Shown here one piece after another: positions 54,206 to 64,000 of a stretch of DNA of 64,000 bases. Origin of the DNA: Sophora flavescens. Its lineage: Eukaryota; Streptophyta; Magnoliopsida; Fabales; Fabaceae. Position 1 is the stretch's first letter; each line of letters starts with the position of its first letter. The DNA lies in assembly GCA_030762895.1 (NCBI GenBank), contig CM061062.1, forward strand, positions 132,477,104 through 132,541,103, read 5' to 3'. A program made the translations under genes and the position numbers. A model generated the notes under the pieces. The model had not been told where the DNA came from. It searched no databases and saw only the letters and a program-made list of their open reading frames with translations.

Positions 54206-55732
54206 TGTTGAGTCACCGGCAAGTGTACCGGGTCGTCGCAAGTAATAAAATAACACGGTAAGAATTTATCGAGGTCGAACACAAGGATTGGGCTACCAAT
54301 TCAACTAATCCGCGAGAAATCCGATAGGTTGGTCAAGTAAGGAAAGTGGTTGAGATTGGAGAGAAAATAGGATCGCAATCTAGTTAACAAATCAATTAAG
54401 AATATGGTATTAAAATCAGAAATTAAAAGCATCTAAGGTCTCAAATCCACCTACCCAATCATGCATAGTACCCAAATGATGATGATCCTCTCCCTAGGTT
54501 CAATTTTAATGTCAACCGGGACCCCCAATTTCTCCTAAATTCACTGTCATGCTCAATAGGACGTATTCAACGATTTGAGTTAATCACTTACAGGTCTCAT
54601 AACCCTAATCCTCGAATTCTATTAAATCTTGTTCCCTATACGGTTGCACCGATCTCCTATTCACTCTCGTACAATATTCGATTGATGATCCCAATTCAAG
54701 TTCTAAAACACGAATCGCCGATCAGCCTCAACACGTTTAACTAGTTAATCACGCAAGCATATGATCAACACAATGACATCAGAATTGGAAAACAAGAATT
54801 GAATTAAAAGAGAGAGAGATATACATCACATGAACACTATACCGCCATGGGTGGCTTCATTGATCCCTTAGACAAGGGGATTAGTTCCTCATGTCCGTAA
54901 TGACGACAAACGTACAATCCGACATAATCACCATAGTAAACTTAAGAAAATCAAAAGGGAGACGCAGCTCCAGAGTAACAAGAACTCGTCCAAAACTGAT
55001 CTAAAACAGTGGCTAAAACTAGGATCCGGATTCTGATATGAAACAATAATATATAGGGATTCTGTTTCTTGCCCGCTCGCGGGGCGAGAATACTCTCGCG
55101 ACGCGAATATTAGTTTTGGCGCGCATTCAAATTTGATTCTTGCGAGGCGAGAGCACAGTCGCGAGGCGAATCTTCAAACTCTAATCTGTCACAGCCGTGA
55201 CCTTCATCACGGCTAGGCCGTGATGGTCTCTGTCTTCCAGGGTCTTCAGACTCTCGCGAGGCGAGAAGACTCTCGCGGGGCGAGACTTTAAACCTTAATC
55301 TGTCACAGCCATGACCTTCATCACGGCTTGGCCGTGATGGTCTCTGTCTTGCAGGTCTTCATGATTCGCGAGGCGAGATTCTTCTCGCGGGGCGAGACAG
55401 AAGTGATGACTTTTGCTGCTTTGCTGATCTTCATGCTCGCGAGGCGAGCATCCACTCGCGGGGCGAGTATCTCCAGAATGGCAATTTCCATTGTTTCTTG
55501 ACTTTCCTTGACTCACGGAGCTTCACTTATAACCTGAAACAATAAAAAGACACCAAAAGTGTAATTATATTCAAAATAGACTAAAAACTACTAAAAATGC
55601 CTAGAACGAGTAAAAGTCTACTTAGGAACAAAACAAGGCCAAATTTGGGCGAAAACGAGATTGAACTCGAATAATTAGCACGGAAACCACACTCCATCTA
55701 GTTATAAAACTAGATAAGCCAGAGGCTTATCA
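54206..55732 (-). repeat. Athila 5' LTR
   Basis: 1527 bp, same length and ends as the 3' LTR, with sites offset by exactly 8959 bp and no indels seen. The palindrome pairs recur (first at 55076), and the TATA box is near 55050-55056. About 20 point differences from the other LTR, several of them C/T or G/A. Confidence 0.95.
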
Positions 55733-55780
55733 GTCAGCCACTCCACGCCACTATCCGGGATTGATAACTCTGGGCCAAAC

Positions 55781-56390
55781 GGAGGTGGCCAACTGGTGCT
55801 TGGAGGCCTATTTGAGGTGTTTTGTAGGAGATACACCTCGTTCTTGGCCTAAATGGTTATGCTGGGCAGAACTATGGTTCAACACAAATTTTGATGTGTC
55901 CATTGGGATGACCCCGTTTAAAGCCCTTTATGGCAGGGATCCCCCCCTCCCCCTAATAGTTAAAGGTCCCACATTCCCATCTTCCATAGAAGCTGTCACA
56001 GCCCTACTAGAAAGCAGGGATATTGTGCTGGATCAACTACAGAAGAACCTAACTATAGCCCAGTAGAGGATGAAAAATCAAGCTGATAAGCATCGCAGGG
56101 AGCAATTACACCCTGTATTTCAAATCAGCAAGCTGAAGAAGGCTGTCCTTGCTGAGTATAAGCCGCAGCAGTTACCTGCAGCTGTACTGGCAGAAATTTG
56201 GGAGCTCCAACAACAGATGGAGGAGGTGTTGGCCCTATGGGACAACAACAATGGAGCTGCTTAAGTGTTGGTTAAATGGGCCCGACTGCACGGTTGTGAA
56301 AATTTGTGGGAAGCCGTTGACAAGCTCCAACCCCCATTTCCAGAATTTCCCCTTAAGGACAAGGTGAAAGTCCGCCGAGGGGAGGGGGGT
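55781..56390 (+). pseudogene. Chromovirus integrase C-terminus and chromodomain-like tail, copy B
   Basis: Resumes after the hAT-like element: TEVANWCLEAYLRCFVGDTP, WFNTNFDVSIGMTPFKALYG, RDPPLPLIVKGPTFPSSIEA, with a stop at 56064. Later VFQISKLKKAV is the standard Ty3 motif before the tail. The last piece, in frame after a stop near 56262, reads VLVKWARLHGCENLWEAVDK then FPEFPLKDKVKVRRG, which fits the plant chromodomain tail pattern (LVKW...ENLWE). This supports chromovirus membership. Confidence 0.85.
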
Positions 56391-56634
56391 TGATAAGAGG
56401 CCTACTGTTAAACATGTATATGTAAGAGGGGGAACACTGAATAATAACCTAGCTGACCCTATAAATAGAACATAGCAGAGTCTGTTATAGGCAGTTAGAA
56501 ACTCATCTGAACTTGTATAGGAGAGAAGAGGTAACTCTCGAATTTACCTGCAATGTAGTATTGTAGAGAATAATACAAAGGGTATTCTACCCAGATTCAC
56601 TCTGTTCTTTCTCAAATATCAATTGAATCTATCA
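56391..56634 (+). repeat. Chromovirus 3' LTR
   Basis: Starts TGATAAGAGGCCTACTG right after a polypurine tract (GGGGAGGGGGGT) and ends AATCTATCA, with TGATA/TATCA inverted ends. TATA box CCTATAAATAGA at 56459-56470. 244 bp, a usual length for short-LTR chromoviruses. Confidence 0.8.
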
Positions 56635-57390
56635 AGATAATATTTCTAAACAACTACACCCTGTTAACAAATGGAAAAGAAAAGAAAGAAGAAGCAGACC
56701 CTGAAATATGAATATTATTATTATAATGTGGTGATATCATATGTATTTTAATTTTAGTACACCGAGACTTCCACACAGACAATCACATAACATTTAGTGT
56801 TTTACACTTAGATTCATGCCACGCAAGACTAGTTGACTTCATACTATAGGATCTGTACATGTGCGCTGACCAAACATAGTTAAGTCTAAATTGGATAAGA
56901 ACTCAATAAATTTAGAAACCATAAAAAGACAAGTGAAATAACATAATTCTCAGTGCTATTAAAATAGAAAAGGCAGTATCAAAACAAAATAAAATGTGAT
57001 GAGTAAATGCAAAATGGCAGCCAAAAGAAAATCAACTTCAGCCCCGGTTTGAGATTTGCCTACAATGCCACACTACCCGATATTTTTATATGAAATCACC
57101 AAAAATGCACCTAAATTCTAACGCTAAGAAAACTGAGAAGTTAAGTAAATCCAGTTAATATCAACAAATAGCTCAGTACAATATTCTTCTTTTATAACCA
57201 CCAATCTAACATTCAAAAAGAATCAGAATAAAGAAAATAGACAAGAATGCAAACATCCATAAAAAAAATCATGACATACCCCGCCCATATGCCAAGATAA
57301 TATTTGCACAACAGAGTACCATTGTATATATAGTTGTTATTCGAAAAAGACATTAGATAATCATCATGCCATAAAATGGAGAGAACTATC
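56635..57390. other. Unassigned AT-rich DNA
   Basis: No frame above background and no inverted termini found. It separates the chromovirus LTR from the copia E LTR. Confidence 0.35.
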
Positions 57391-57699
57391 TGTTGAGTTG
57401 TTAATTCAGTTAGTTAGTTGTATAAGTTAGTTAGTTTGTTGAGATGTGTAAGCTTGTGTTAGTTAGATAAAGTGAAGTGAAGAAGTCTATAAATAGACTG
57501 TGTGATATTGTGTTATTCATAGAATGTGCAAAGTGTAAAAAGTGTACATTGTGATTAGTGTGAAAGTTTAATAACAGTGGGGTATTTTTTCAGTATATAT
57601 AGAGTGTTCTATCTTTCTCTTCTCTATTCTCTTTGATTCCTTTCCTTCCTCCAATTTGCTGTGTTTCCAAGAGTGTGAGTGTATGCCTAGGTTCCAACA
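57391..57699 (+). repeat. Copia E 5' LTR
   Basis: 309 bp with canonical TG...CA ends (TGTTGAGTTG, TTCCAACA). TATA box TCTATAAATAGAC near 57489. Followed by one base and the Met primer site. Confidence 0.88.
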
Positions 57700-57782
57700 A
57701 TTGGTATCAGAGCTAAATGAGATCCTGAGAGAGATCGTGTTCTTGTTGAGTGATCTTGAAACAATATTCTTGCTTCAATTCA

Positions 57783-58690
57783 TGGCAACAATCATGGCTG
57801 CAACCAGTGGTCATTTTCCAGCAAACCTTCCCATTCTTGATGGGAAGAACTATGACAAATTGTGCACTCAAATAAGGGCGATTTGTGGCTTCCAAGAAGT
57901 GTGGGAGGTGATGACAGAAGGCATGAAGGAACAAGGCAAGAAAGCAACCGAGGAAGAAAGGAATGAATTCAAGGAGCTGAAAAAGAAAGATTACAAAGCT
58001 CAATTCATATTGCATCTAGATCCTGTGCACTTTGAAAAGATATCCATGGCTCCTACTGCAAAGGAAGCATGATAAATTCTTGCAATGGCTTGTGCTGGAG
58101 CTGACAAAACCAAGAAGGTGAAGCTTCAGACATTCAGAAGGCAATATGAATTGATGGAGATGGAAAGTAGTGAAGGGGTTGGAGCTTTCTTCAATCGAGT
58201 TCTAACCCTGACCAACCAAATGAAGAATTATGGTGAAACACTATCAAATCAGCAGATAGTGGAGAAGATTATGAGATCAATGCCCTCCAAATTTGATCAT
58301 ATAGTTGTCTCTATTGAGGTATCAAAAGATCTTGAAAGCTTGAAGATTGAGGAGCTGCAGGCTGCATTTGAGGCTCAAGAATAAAGGGAGCTAGAAAGAA
58401 ATACAAGAACTGGAGTGAAGGTTACTAAGCAAGCCTTGCAGGCTCAGTCAAGCTCAAAAGATTCCAGAGAAGGAAACAGAAACTAGAAAGGGAGAGGCGG
58501 GTGGAAGGCAAACAAAGGAAGGCACCAGAACCATTGAGTCAAATAGAGGTCATTCAGATCAAAGAGCAATGATCAGCAGAATAGGAGAGGTGGAGGAAGC
58601 TCTCGAGGCAGAGGTGGTAGAAAGAAGGGTGAGAGATTTGATGAGAGCAATGTGCAGTGCTATAATTGCTCAAAATGGGGACATTTTCCT
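57783..58690 (+). pseudogene. Copia E gag
   Basis: ATG at 57783; GHFPANLPILDGKNYDKLCT and IRAICGFQEVWEVMTEGMKE are the typical Gag start of Tork-like elements. A TGA ends the frame at 58072 within AKEA-W; the reading continues after a shift (KTKKVKLQTFRRQYELMEME, MPSKFDHIVVSIEVSKDLES) to a stop at 58384. CCHC knuckle CYNCSKWGHFPDEC near 58655-58695. Broken by at least two lesions. Confidence 0.85.
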
Positions 58691-60005
58691 GATGAATGCT
58701 GGAGTAATAACAAGAGAGAACAAAGGGGTGATGAAGCTCAACTTGCACAAGAAGATGGTGATGAGTCAGAACAAGTGTTGCTGCTGGCTACTACCAAGAA
58801 TGAGGGAGATGGCACTGGTTCTTGGTACTTAGATACTGGTTGTTCCACTCATATGACAGGGAGGAAAGATTGGTTTGTCAAACTTGATACTTCTTTGAAA
58901 AGTAAGGTCAGGTTTACAGATGACAGAACTCTTACAGCAGAAGAATGTGGTTCAATGTTGATTAAAAGGAAGGATGGCAAGCATGCTCTCATCACTGATG
59001 TGTTATATGTTCCAAGTATGAAAAACAACCTTCTAAGTCTTGGTCAATTGCTAGAAAAAGGCTTTACTATGAGAATGGAAGATAATTCCTTGAAAGTGTA
59101 TGATGATAGTAAAAGATTGATTTTGATAGCACCACTGACCAAGAATAGAATTTTTAAGGTTGAGATTAGTGTAATGGAACATAGATGCCTAGCTACTGCT
59201 GTGAATAGAGATTAATGGCTATGGCATTTTCAATTTGGACATCTAAACTTCAGGGACTTGAATCTTTATTCAATATGGTTCATGGCCTTCCTCACATCCA
59301 TGTACCCAGTGAGCTATGTGAAGATTACATGGAGAGTAAGCAGCCAAGAAGTGCATTCAACCAGCAAGTGCCAACCAGATCATCACAAAAGCAAGAGGTG
59401 ATCCTTTCTGATGTCTGTGGACCATTTCAGACTGATTCACTGGGAGGTAACATATATTTTGTATCTTTTATAGATGACAAAACCAGAAAATTGTGGTTGT
59501 ATTTGATCAAAAAGAAAACTGATGTGTTTGAAACTTTTAAGAAGTTTAAGATGCTTGCTGAAAACAAAGTGATTTCTTTATTACGTGCTTAAGAACCGAT
59601 GGGGGTGATGAGTATGTAGCTAAGGATTTTAACATGTTTTGTGAAGCTGAAGGCATAGTACATGAAATCACTCCTCCATACACTCCTCAGCACAATGGCA
59701 CTGCAGAAAGGAAGAACAAAACCATAGTCAACATGATCAGAAGCATGTTGAAGTCCAAAAGCTTGCCAAACCAGTTTTGGGGAGAGGCAGCAGTTACTGC
59801 TGCATACATATTGAACACATGTCCAACCAAAAGACTAAATGGAGTGACACCAGACGAGGCATGGAGTGGGAAGAGGCCCAGTGTGACTCATTTCAGAGTC
59901 TTTGGCTCAATTTGCTACAGGCACATTCTGGACCAGCTGAGGGGAAAACTGGATGATAATGGAGAGCAGCTGATACTTGTAGGCTACCATTCAACTGGTG
60001 GATAA
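58690..60005 (+). pseudogene. Copia E protease and integrase
   Basis: Protease: GSWYLDTGCSTHMTGRKDWF near 58820, then DVLYVPSMKNNLLSLGQLLE. Around 59215 the integrase zinc-binding segment (LWHFQFGHLNFRDL, with Phe-Gln where Arg is usual) is out of frame. The core appears as ILSDVCGPFQTDSLGG (59400), YFVSFIDDKTRKLWLYLIKK and, after a stop near 59592, TPPYTPQHNGTAERKNKTIV (59670). The second Asp region (RTDGGDEYVAKDF) is in a shifted frame near 59596. Confidence 0.85.
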
Positions 60006-60812
60006 CAAGCTGTACAATCCAAAGAACAAGCAAGTTGTGATCAGCAGAGATGTGATCATTGATGAGTACAGATGCTGGAATTGGGAAGCGGAAGCCACAG
60101 GACAGAAATCAAAAGTCCTAGTAGATCTTAATACCGATGAAGAAGTGATGATTCCAGCAACAAATTCTCAAAGCAACAGGCCACAGAGACTTTGACAAGT
60201 TCCCTTGAGGCTACAGGACTATGAGATGGTGCCTGATTCCAATATAACAGCAGAAAGTGACATAGTGCAGTTTGCACTATTTTGTGATGCAGAACCAGTA
60301 ACACTTGAAGAAGCTATGGAGGATCCAAAATAGATTAGTGCCATGGAGGATGAGTTGAGTTCAATTGAGAGGAAACAAACTTAGGAACTTGTCCCATTGC
60401 CACCACAGAAACAACCTATTACAGTCAAATGGATCTACAAAGTCAAAGTAGGTCCAAATGGAGAGCAGATCAAGTACAAGGCCAGACTTGTGGCAAAGGA
60501 TTTCAGCAAAGAGCAGTAATAGACTATGATGAAGTCTATGCACATGTTGCAAGAATTGAAACAGTGAGATTGATTGTAGCAATTCCAAGCATGAAAAACT
60601 GGACTTTGCATCAATTGGATGTAAAGTCAGCATTCCTAAATGGTCCTATTGATGAGGAGGTATATGTTGCACAACCTCCATGTTTTGCGATAACTGGAAC
60701 AAGAGAATTAATGGCTTCATGTTACAAAGTGGCTTTGAAAAATGCACCTCAGAGCAAGGTGTTTATGTGAAAACAACCAATGCTACTGATTTGCTGCTAG
60801 TATGCCTATATG
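60005..60812 (+). pseudogene. Copia E linker and RT N-terminal part
   Basis: Linker (NPKNKQVVISRDVIIDEY) to about 60195, then RT: KWIYKVKVGPNGEQIKYKAR (60430), VAKDFSKE, LHQLDVKSAFLNGPIDEEVY (60608) and GVYVKTTNATDLLLVCLY (60760), with stops near 60333, 60384 and a shift near 60520. Interrupted exactly at 60812 by hAT DNA. Confidence 0.85.
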
Positions 60813-60921
60813 CAATGTTATTGATGGCGGATGGCGGCCTATGGCGGCCGGCCAAAAATCTGCCATACATTATAGCGGATGGCGATGCGGCCAGATGGCG
60901 GATGCCATGGCGGACAAAATT

Positions 60922-60945
60922 TATATATATATATATATATACATA
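60922..60945. repeat. (TA)n microsatellite at the hAT end
   Basis: About ten TA units followed by CATATACATA, just inside the subterminal ATGGCGG cluster. The related element at 38159-39030 has a similar TATATATATA tract near 38925, supporting common origin. Confidence 0.85.
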
Positions 60946-61147
60946 TACATAACAAAAATTACAGAAATAAATATAAAATCCAAAACACTATCAACATAAG
61001 TCAAGAACCATAAACTAAATTAATAGAAAATGTCATATAAGTCTCATAATTCAAATAGAAAATGTCATAAACCATCAAGTTCAAGACTTCATAATTCAAA
61101 ATAACAACAAAATGATAAAAACAACATGACAAACACAAAGTAAATGG

Positions 61148-64000
61148 CTATTCCTCTTCCTCAACCCCAACATAATCAATTTCTTGGTTATCTAATGGGG
61201 CATATCCCTCTTCCTCTTCTCCATCAGATTTCTCAAAAACAAGTAACTCTTGTTCATCTTCAGATGCCTTAGAATCATCTAGGGGTGTAAGCGGATCCGA
61301 TCCGATCCGCGAACCCGTCGGATCCGAACCGGTTTTGGTGGATTGGTTCGGATCATCGGATCGGATCGGATTCCAAAACGCCGATCCAAACCAGATCGGT
61401 TCGGGTCTCGGATCCGAGAAATCTAATCCGATCCGAACCCTATAAAATATTTATTTTTAAATTATTTTATATAATATTAATATATTATTATATAGATATT
61501 TAATATAATTAATAATTAAATATGTATATTTTATTTTATTTTTCTATTTTTTATTAAAATTTAAGTGTAAATTTTTTTAAAAAAAGGTAACCCGATGATC
61601 CGAACCGAACCAATCCGATTGTGATCGGTTCGGTTCGGATCCGTAGCTGAAAATTCGCCAAATCCGAACCGATCCGACCCGATCAAATTTGATCGGTTCG
61701 GATGATGAAACCCCTCAAATCCGATCCAAACCGACCCGATTACACCCCTAGAATCATCCTCAAATTCCAATTCTTCACTTGGATCAACTACTATCTCTTT
61801 CCCCTTGCCCTCACTCCCCTTAGAGGTTGAACTTGCACCTGGACCTTTCTTAGAAGCTTTGACAGCAGCTGCAACACTTGATGCTCCCTTTCTTTTCCTT
61901 GTTTTCTGCCTAGTAAGTGTTGTAGGCTCTCCAACCCCCGAAGCCTCATAAACAGTTCCCCAATTTAGTGTGTCATCATCATCAAAAACCAACTCATTCC
62001 CAACATCATCATTATTATCATCCATCTCTCTAACTAACCACTCATTACACTCATCAATGTCATTGAGTGTAATTGGGTCAATTTCATCTTTAATACTATG
62101 TCTATGATGGAGTTGTTGGTTATATTTGACATAAACTAAATCATGCAACTTCTTATGGTCAAGCCTATTTCTCTTTTTTGAGTGAATTTGAAACATAAAT
62201 ATAATTGAAGAAGTGCTAATACTTAATTAGGCTTGACCACACTTATAAAATAAACTCAAGATACTTACTTGCTCGAATACACTCCAATTGCGCTCACATC
62301 CAGATGCACTACATGTCAAGCTCAAAATCTTGATAGCCAATTGCTGCAAATTTGGAGCCGAGAAGCCATACATTCGCCACCATTGAGCTACAAAATCAGA
62401 GTGTATGACTTAGAATTTAAACATTAAACTTAAAAGAATTGAAATAGTGAAATTATTAGAAGATGGGGTCTTAGTTTCTCACCAGGAGCGATGACTTTTC
62501 TCTGTGTTATTGCAAATTCAGAACCAAAGAGACCGCTGGCAGTCTTATTAATAGGCAACTCGGCTAGTATCTTAGCTTGCACATCCTTACTTTGCACCAA
62601 CCTAGAGATGCAAGCATACAACCCATTGTGAACCTCCAAATCAAACTCCAAGTCGAGATTGGAATAGAAGAACTCCGGGTTTAAATAGTGACTAGCTGCG
62701 TGCAATGGACGATGAAGCTGACAATTCCATCTATTGTCAATGATTTCAAAAACATCTTTGTATTTGATATCATTGTTGTTGAAAGACTTCATAATTGCTT
62801 CTTTGGCCTTGTCCATTGCTTCATAAATATATCCCAAGGCTGGTTTTCTTTCACCATCAACAAGTCGAAGCACTCGTACAAGAGGAGCCATGACTTTAAG
62901 AATATAGACCACATTTTTCCAAAATGAAGGCATAAGAACAACCTTCGATGCTTGCCTCCCCTTAGCTTCCTTGGATAGCTTGTTTTTGCTCCACTCATCG
63001 GAAGTAAACATTTTTCTAAGATTGGCTTCTTCTCTATAAAGTCTCTCCAATGATAAAAATGAGGTAGCAAATCGAGTAACCCCATGCCTTACCAATTCCC
63101 TCTTGTTTGTGAATTGTCTCAACAAACTCAAGGTACTTTAATGACTGTAGATAAAACCAACAAGACCAATTCCCCTTTGAATTGTCCTCTTTATCAAAGG
63201 AATCTTTCCAATGTCTTCAAGCATTAAGTCCAGGCAATGGGCTGCACAAGGAGTCCAGTAAAGATTTGGTCTCTTTTCTTCTAACATCTTTCCAGCTAGA
63301 ACATAGTTGCTTCCATTATCTGTAATGATCTGAACAACTTTCTCCTCTCCAATCTCCTCTATAATAGAATCAAGCAACTCAAACAGTTTCTCACCGGTCT
63401 TCACAAATGCTGAGCCATCAATTGACTTCACAAACATCGTCCCAACTGGAGAGTTCACCAAGAAATTAATAATGCATCTTTGCTTTCTATCAGTCCATGC
63501 ATCCGACATAATAGAGCAACCATGTTTTCTCCACTGGTCCTTGTGATTTTTCAACAAATCTTCAGTGTATTCCATCTCCATGTGTAAGAGTGGAACTCTA
63601 ATAGCATGATAAGCAGGAGCTGGTAGATGTTTACCAAAGGCACCAACTGCTTCAAGCATTTCTTGAAAGCTTTCCAACTTAATACAGTTAAATGATAAAC
63701 CAGCCTGATACCAAAAACGAGCAATTTTTTGATGGACCAGAAGAACTACTTTCTTTTCACATGCCTTTCTAATGTTAGCTTGCCTCATTTCCTCCTTCTT
63801 TTTACCAATTGCAGCTGGTGTAGCTGGTTTCCTGACATAGAGATCAATAGGCCCCTTTTTAGCAACTTTTTTCTTCCCTGTAGAAGCAGAACTTGCAGCA
63901 GCAGCACTAGTAGGTGTCATTTCCATCTCATCTTCACTACTCTCCACATAGAGTAGACTCTCAATTTCAGCTCCAGCACTTGGAACATAACATAGTTGCT
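61148..64000 (-). pseudogene. hAT transposase (DUF659 and hAT dimerisation domains), three exons, damaged
   Basis: DNA transposase expected to cut and paste at 8-bp targets. Exon a (62483 to the window edge): N-terminal Ser/Lys-rich part, KKGPIDLYVRKPA, DUF659 core (HGCSIMSDAWTDRKQRCIIN, VVQIITDNGSNYVLAGKMLE, YWTPCAAHCLDLMLEDIGKI), then VLRLVDGERKPALGYIYEAM and FEIIDNRWNCQLHRPLHAAS. Exon b (62269-62387) holds the hATC dimerisation block QWWRMYGFSAPN, LQQLAIKILSLTCSASGCER and NWSVFEQ. Exon c (61148-62187) holds KKRNRLDHKKLHDLVYVKYN and an acidic tail ending VGVEEEE. Lesions: in-frame TAA at 63138-63140, acceptor AA instead of AG at 62188-62189, and a hAT-like element in the tail. The frame is open to the window edge. 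Probably inactive. Confidence 0.9.
61280..61750. mobile_element. hAT-like element inside the hAT transposase coding tail
   Basis: Perfect 8-bp duplication GAATCATC (61272-61279, 61751-61758). Ends TAGGGGTGTAA and TTACACCCCTA, the same terminal style as 34404-35591. Subterminal GGATCCGATCCG-type repeats on both arms flank an AT-rich core (61440-61590). Removing it restores the transposase reading (ELEFEDDS into KASEDEQELL). Confidence 0.93.

Larger units (their letters stand above)
45247..55732 (-). mobile_element. Athila-type Ty3/gypsy retrotransposon, full length, recent
   Basis: Minus-strand element: 5' LTR 54206-55732, Asp-tRNA primer site (54183-54202), gag (54065-53208), pol (to 48575), about 1.8 kb of 3' untranslated DNA, polypurine tract near 46774-46790, 3' LTR 45247-46773. 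LTRs are both 1527 bp, TGATAAGCC...CTCAACA, with GTCAG duplication at the flanks. About 20-22 differences between LTRs by eye (about 1.4%). Pol has all catalytic motifs; gag has one stop and one shift. No env-like ORF. Calypso/Cyclops-like by RT and integrase motifs, as remembered for legume Athila elements. Confidence 0.95.
44585..55772. mobile_element. hAT-like element copy B, split by the Athila insertion (44585-45246 and 55738-55772)
   Basis: Same element and duplication (GGCCAAAC, 44577-44584 and 55773-55780) as copy A at 18302-18997. The Athila element 45247-55732 sits inside it, duplicating GTCAG (45242-45246, 55733-55737). Subterminal TAGCGG-type repeats are kept. It is non-coding, and its own length without Athila is about 700 bp. 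Confidence 0.9.
57391..60812 (+). mobile_element. Copia E, Ty1/copia element (Tork/Tnt1-like), cut by a hAT element
   Basis: 5' LTR 57391-57699 (TGTTGAGTTG...TTCCAACA), Met-tRNA primer site TTGGTATCAGAGC at 57701, then gag, protease, integrase and the start of RT. At 60812 a large hAT begins (in RT, just before the YVDD region), and the rest of copia E is not in the window. Several frameshifts and stops. Independent of copias A-D by sequence. Confidence 0.88.
60813..64000 (-). mobile_element. Large hAT transposon, transposase-encoding, right end outside the window
   Basis: Left terminus CAATGTTATTGATGGCGG at 60813 with subterminal GATGGCGG repeats, flanked by CCTATATG (60805-60812; the partner should lie beyond 64000). 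It encodes a minus-strand DUF659/hAT transposase. It is the probable parent family of the deletion derivative at 38159-39030, which shares the terminus and the transposase C-terminal coding tail. Confidence 0.9.

Noticed and set aside
61561..61750. Transposase frame running past 61750
   Set aside because: This part of the minus frame is the inserted hAT-like element (GAATCATC-flanked). The real tail resumes at 61279.

Overview
This is plant nuclear DNA, almost certainly from a eudicot and plausibly a legume. It is AT-rich and has no operons. It holds one intron-bearing host gene with canonical GT-AG junctions in a mass of nested LTR retrotransposons (Ty1/copia, Ty3 chromovirus, Athila-type Ty3, Sirevirus) and hAT-type DNA transposons. 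The species cannot be fixed from the sequence alone.

Layout. 1-580: 5' end of a minus-strand Ty3 element inserted in the gag of copia A. 581-5255: copia A (plus, broken). 5493-15585: ten exons of a minus-strand gene for the WD40 nucleolar protein NOL10/ENP2 (Arabidopsis EDA7 type). Its introns hold complete copia B (5849-10931, target-site duplication TGCAT), a hAT-like element (13175-14245) and probably copia A. About 16380-19141: a fused block of copia C-type 3' end plus chromovirus pol, split by a hAT-like element. 19142-21079 and 26549-28489: a 1.9-kb direct duplication. 21080-24365: env-like end and 3' LTR of a Sirevirus. 24366-28090: long-LTR-like noncoding DNA with a hAT-like element. 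29293-29629: degraded ankyrin-repeat exon. 30510-30843: MITE. About 31010-33770: copia D (minus, RT core deleted, carries a MITE). 34020 to about 43537: copia C, opened by five separate DNA-element insertions. About 43545-56634: chromovirus 3' half with chromodomain-like tail and 3' LTR; its integrase is split by a hAT-like element, which is itself split by a complete, young Athila element (45247-55732). 57391-60812: 5' LTR and coding region of copia E. 60813 to the window end: a near-complete hAT transposase gene (minus) that cuts copia E and carries its own inserted hAT-like element.

Insertion order can be read from target-site duplications, most of them perfect: 8 bp for the hAT-like elements and 5 bp for copia B and Athila. 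The host gene keeps its reading frame and splice sites across all ten visible exons, so it may still be functional despite more than 6 kb of intronic transposon DNA. The retroelement genes are mostly broken; the youngest is Athila, whose two 1527-bp LTRs differ at about 20 positions by eye.

The most unusual structure is in the Athila element. Its LTR U3 region carries five pairs of a 13-bp GC-rich palindrome (CTCGCnnnGCGAG). Paired copies are 19 bp apart start to start and lie just upstream of a TATA box. Three more pairs lie in the 3' untranslated part of the same element.
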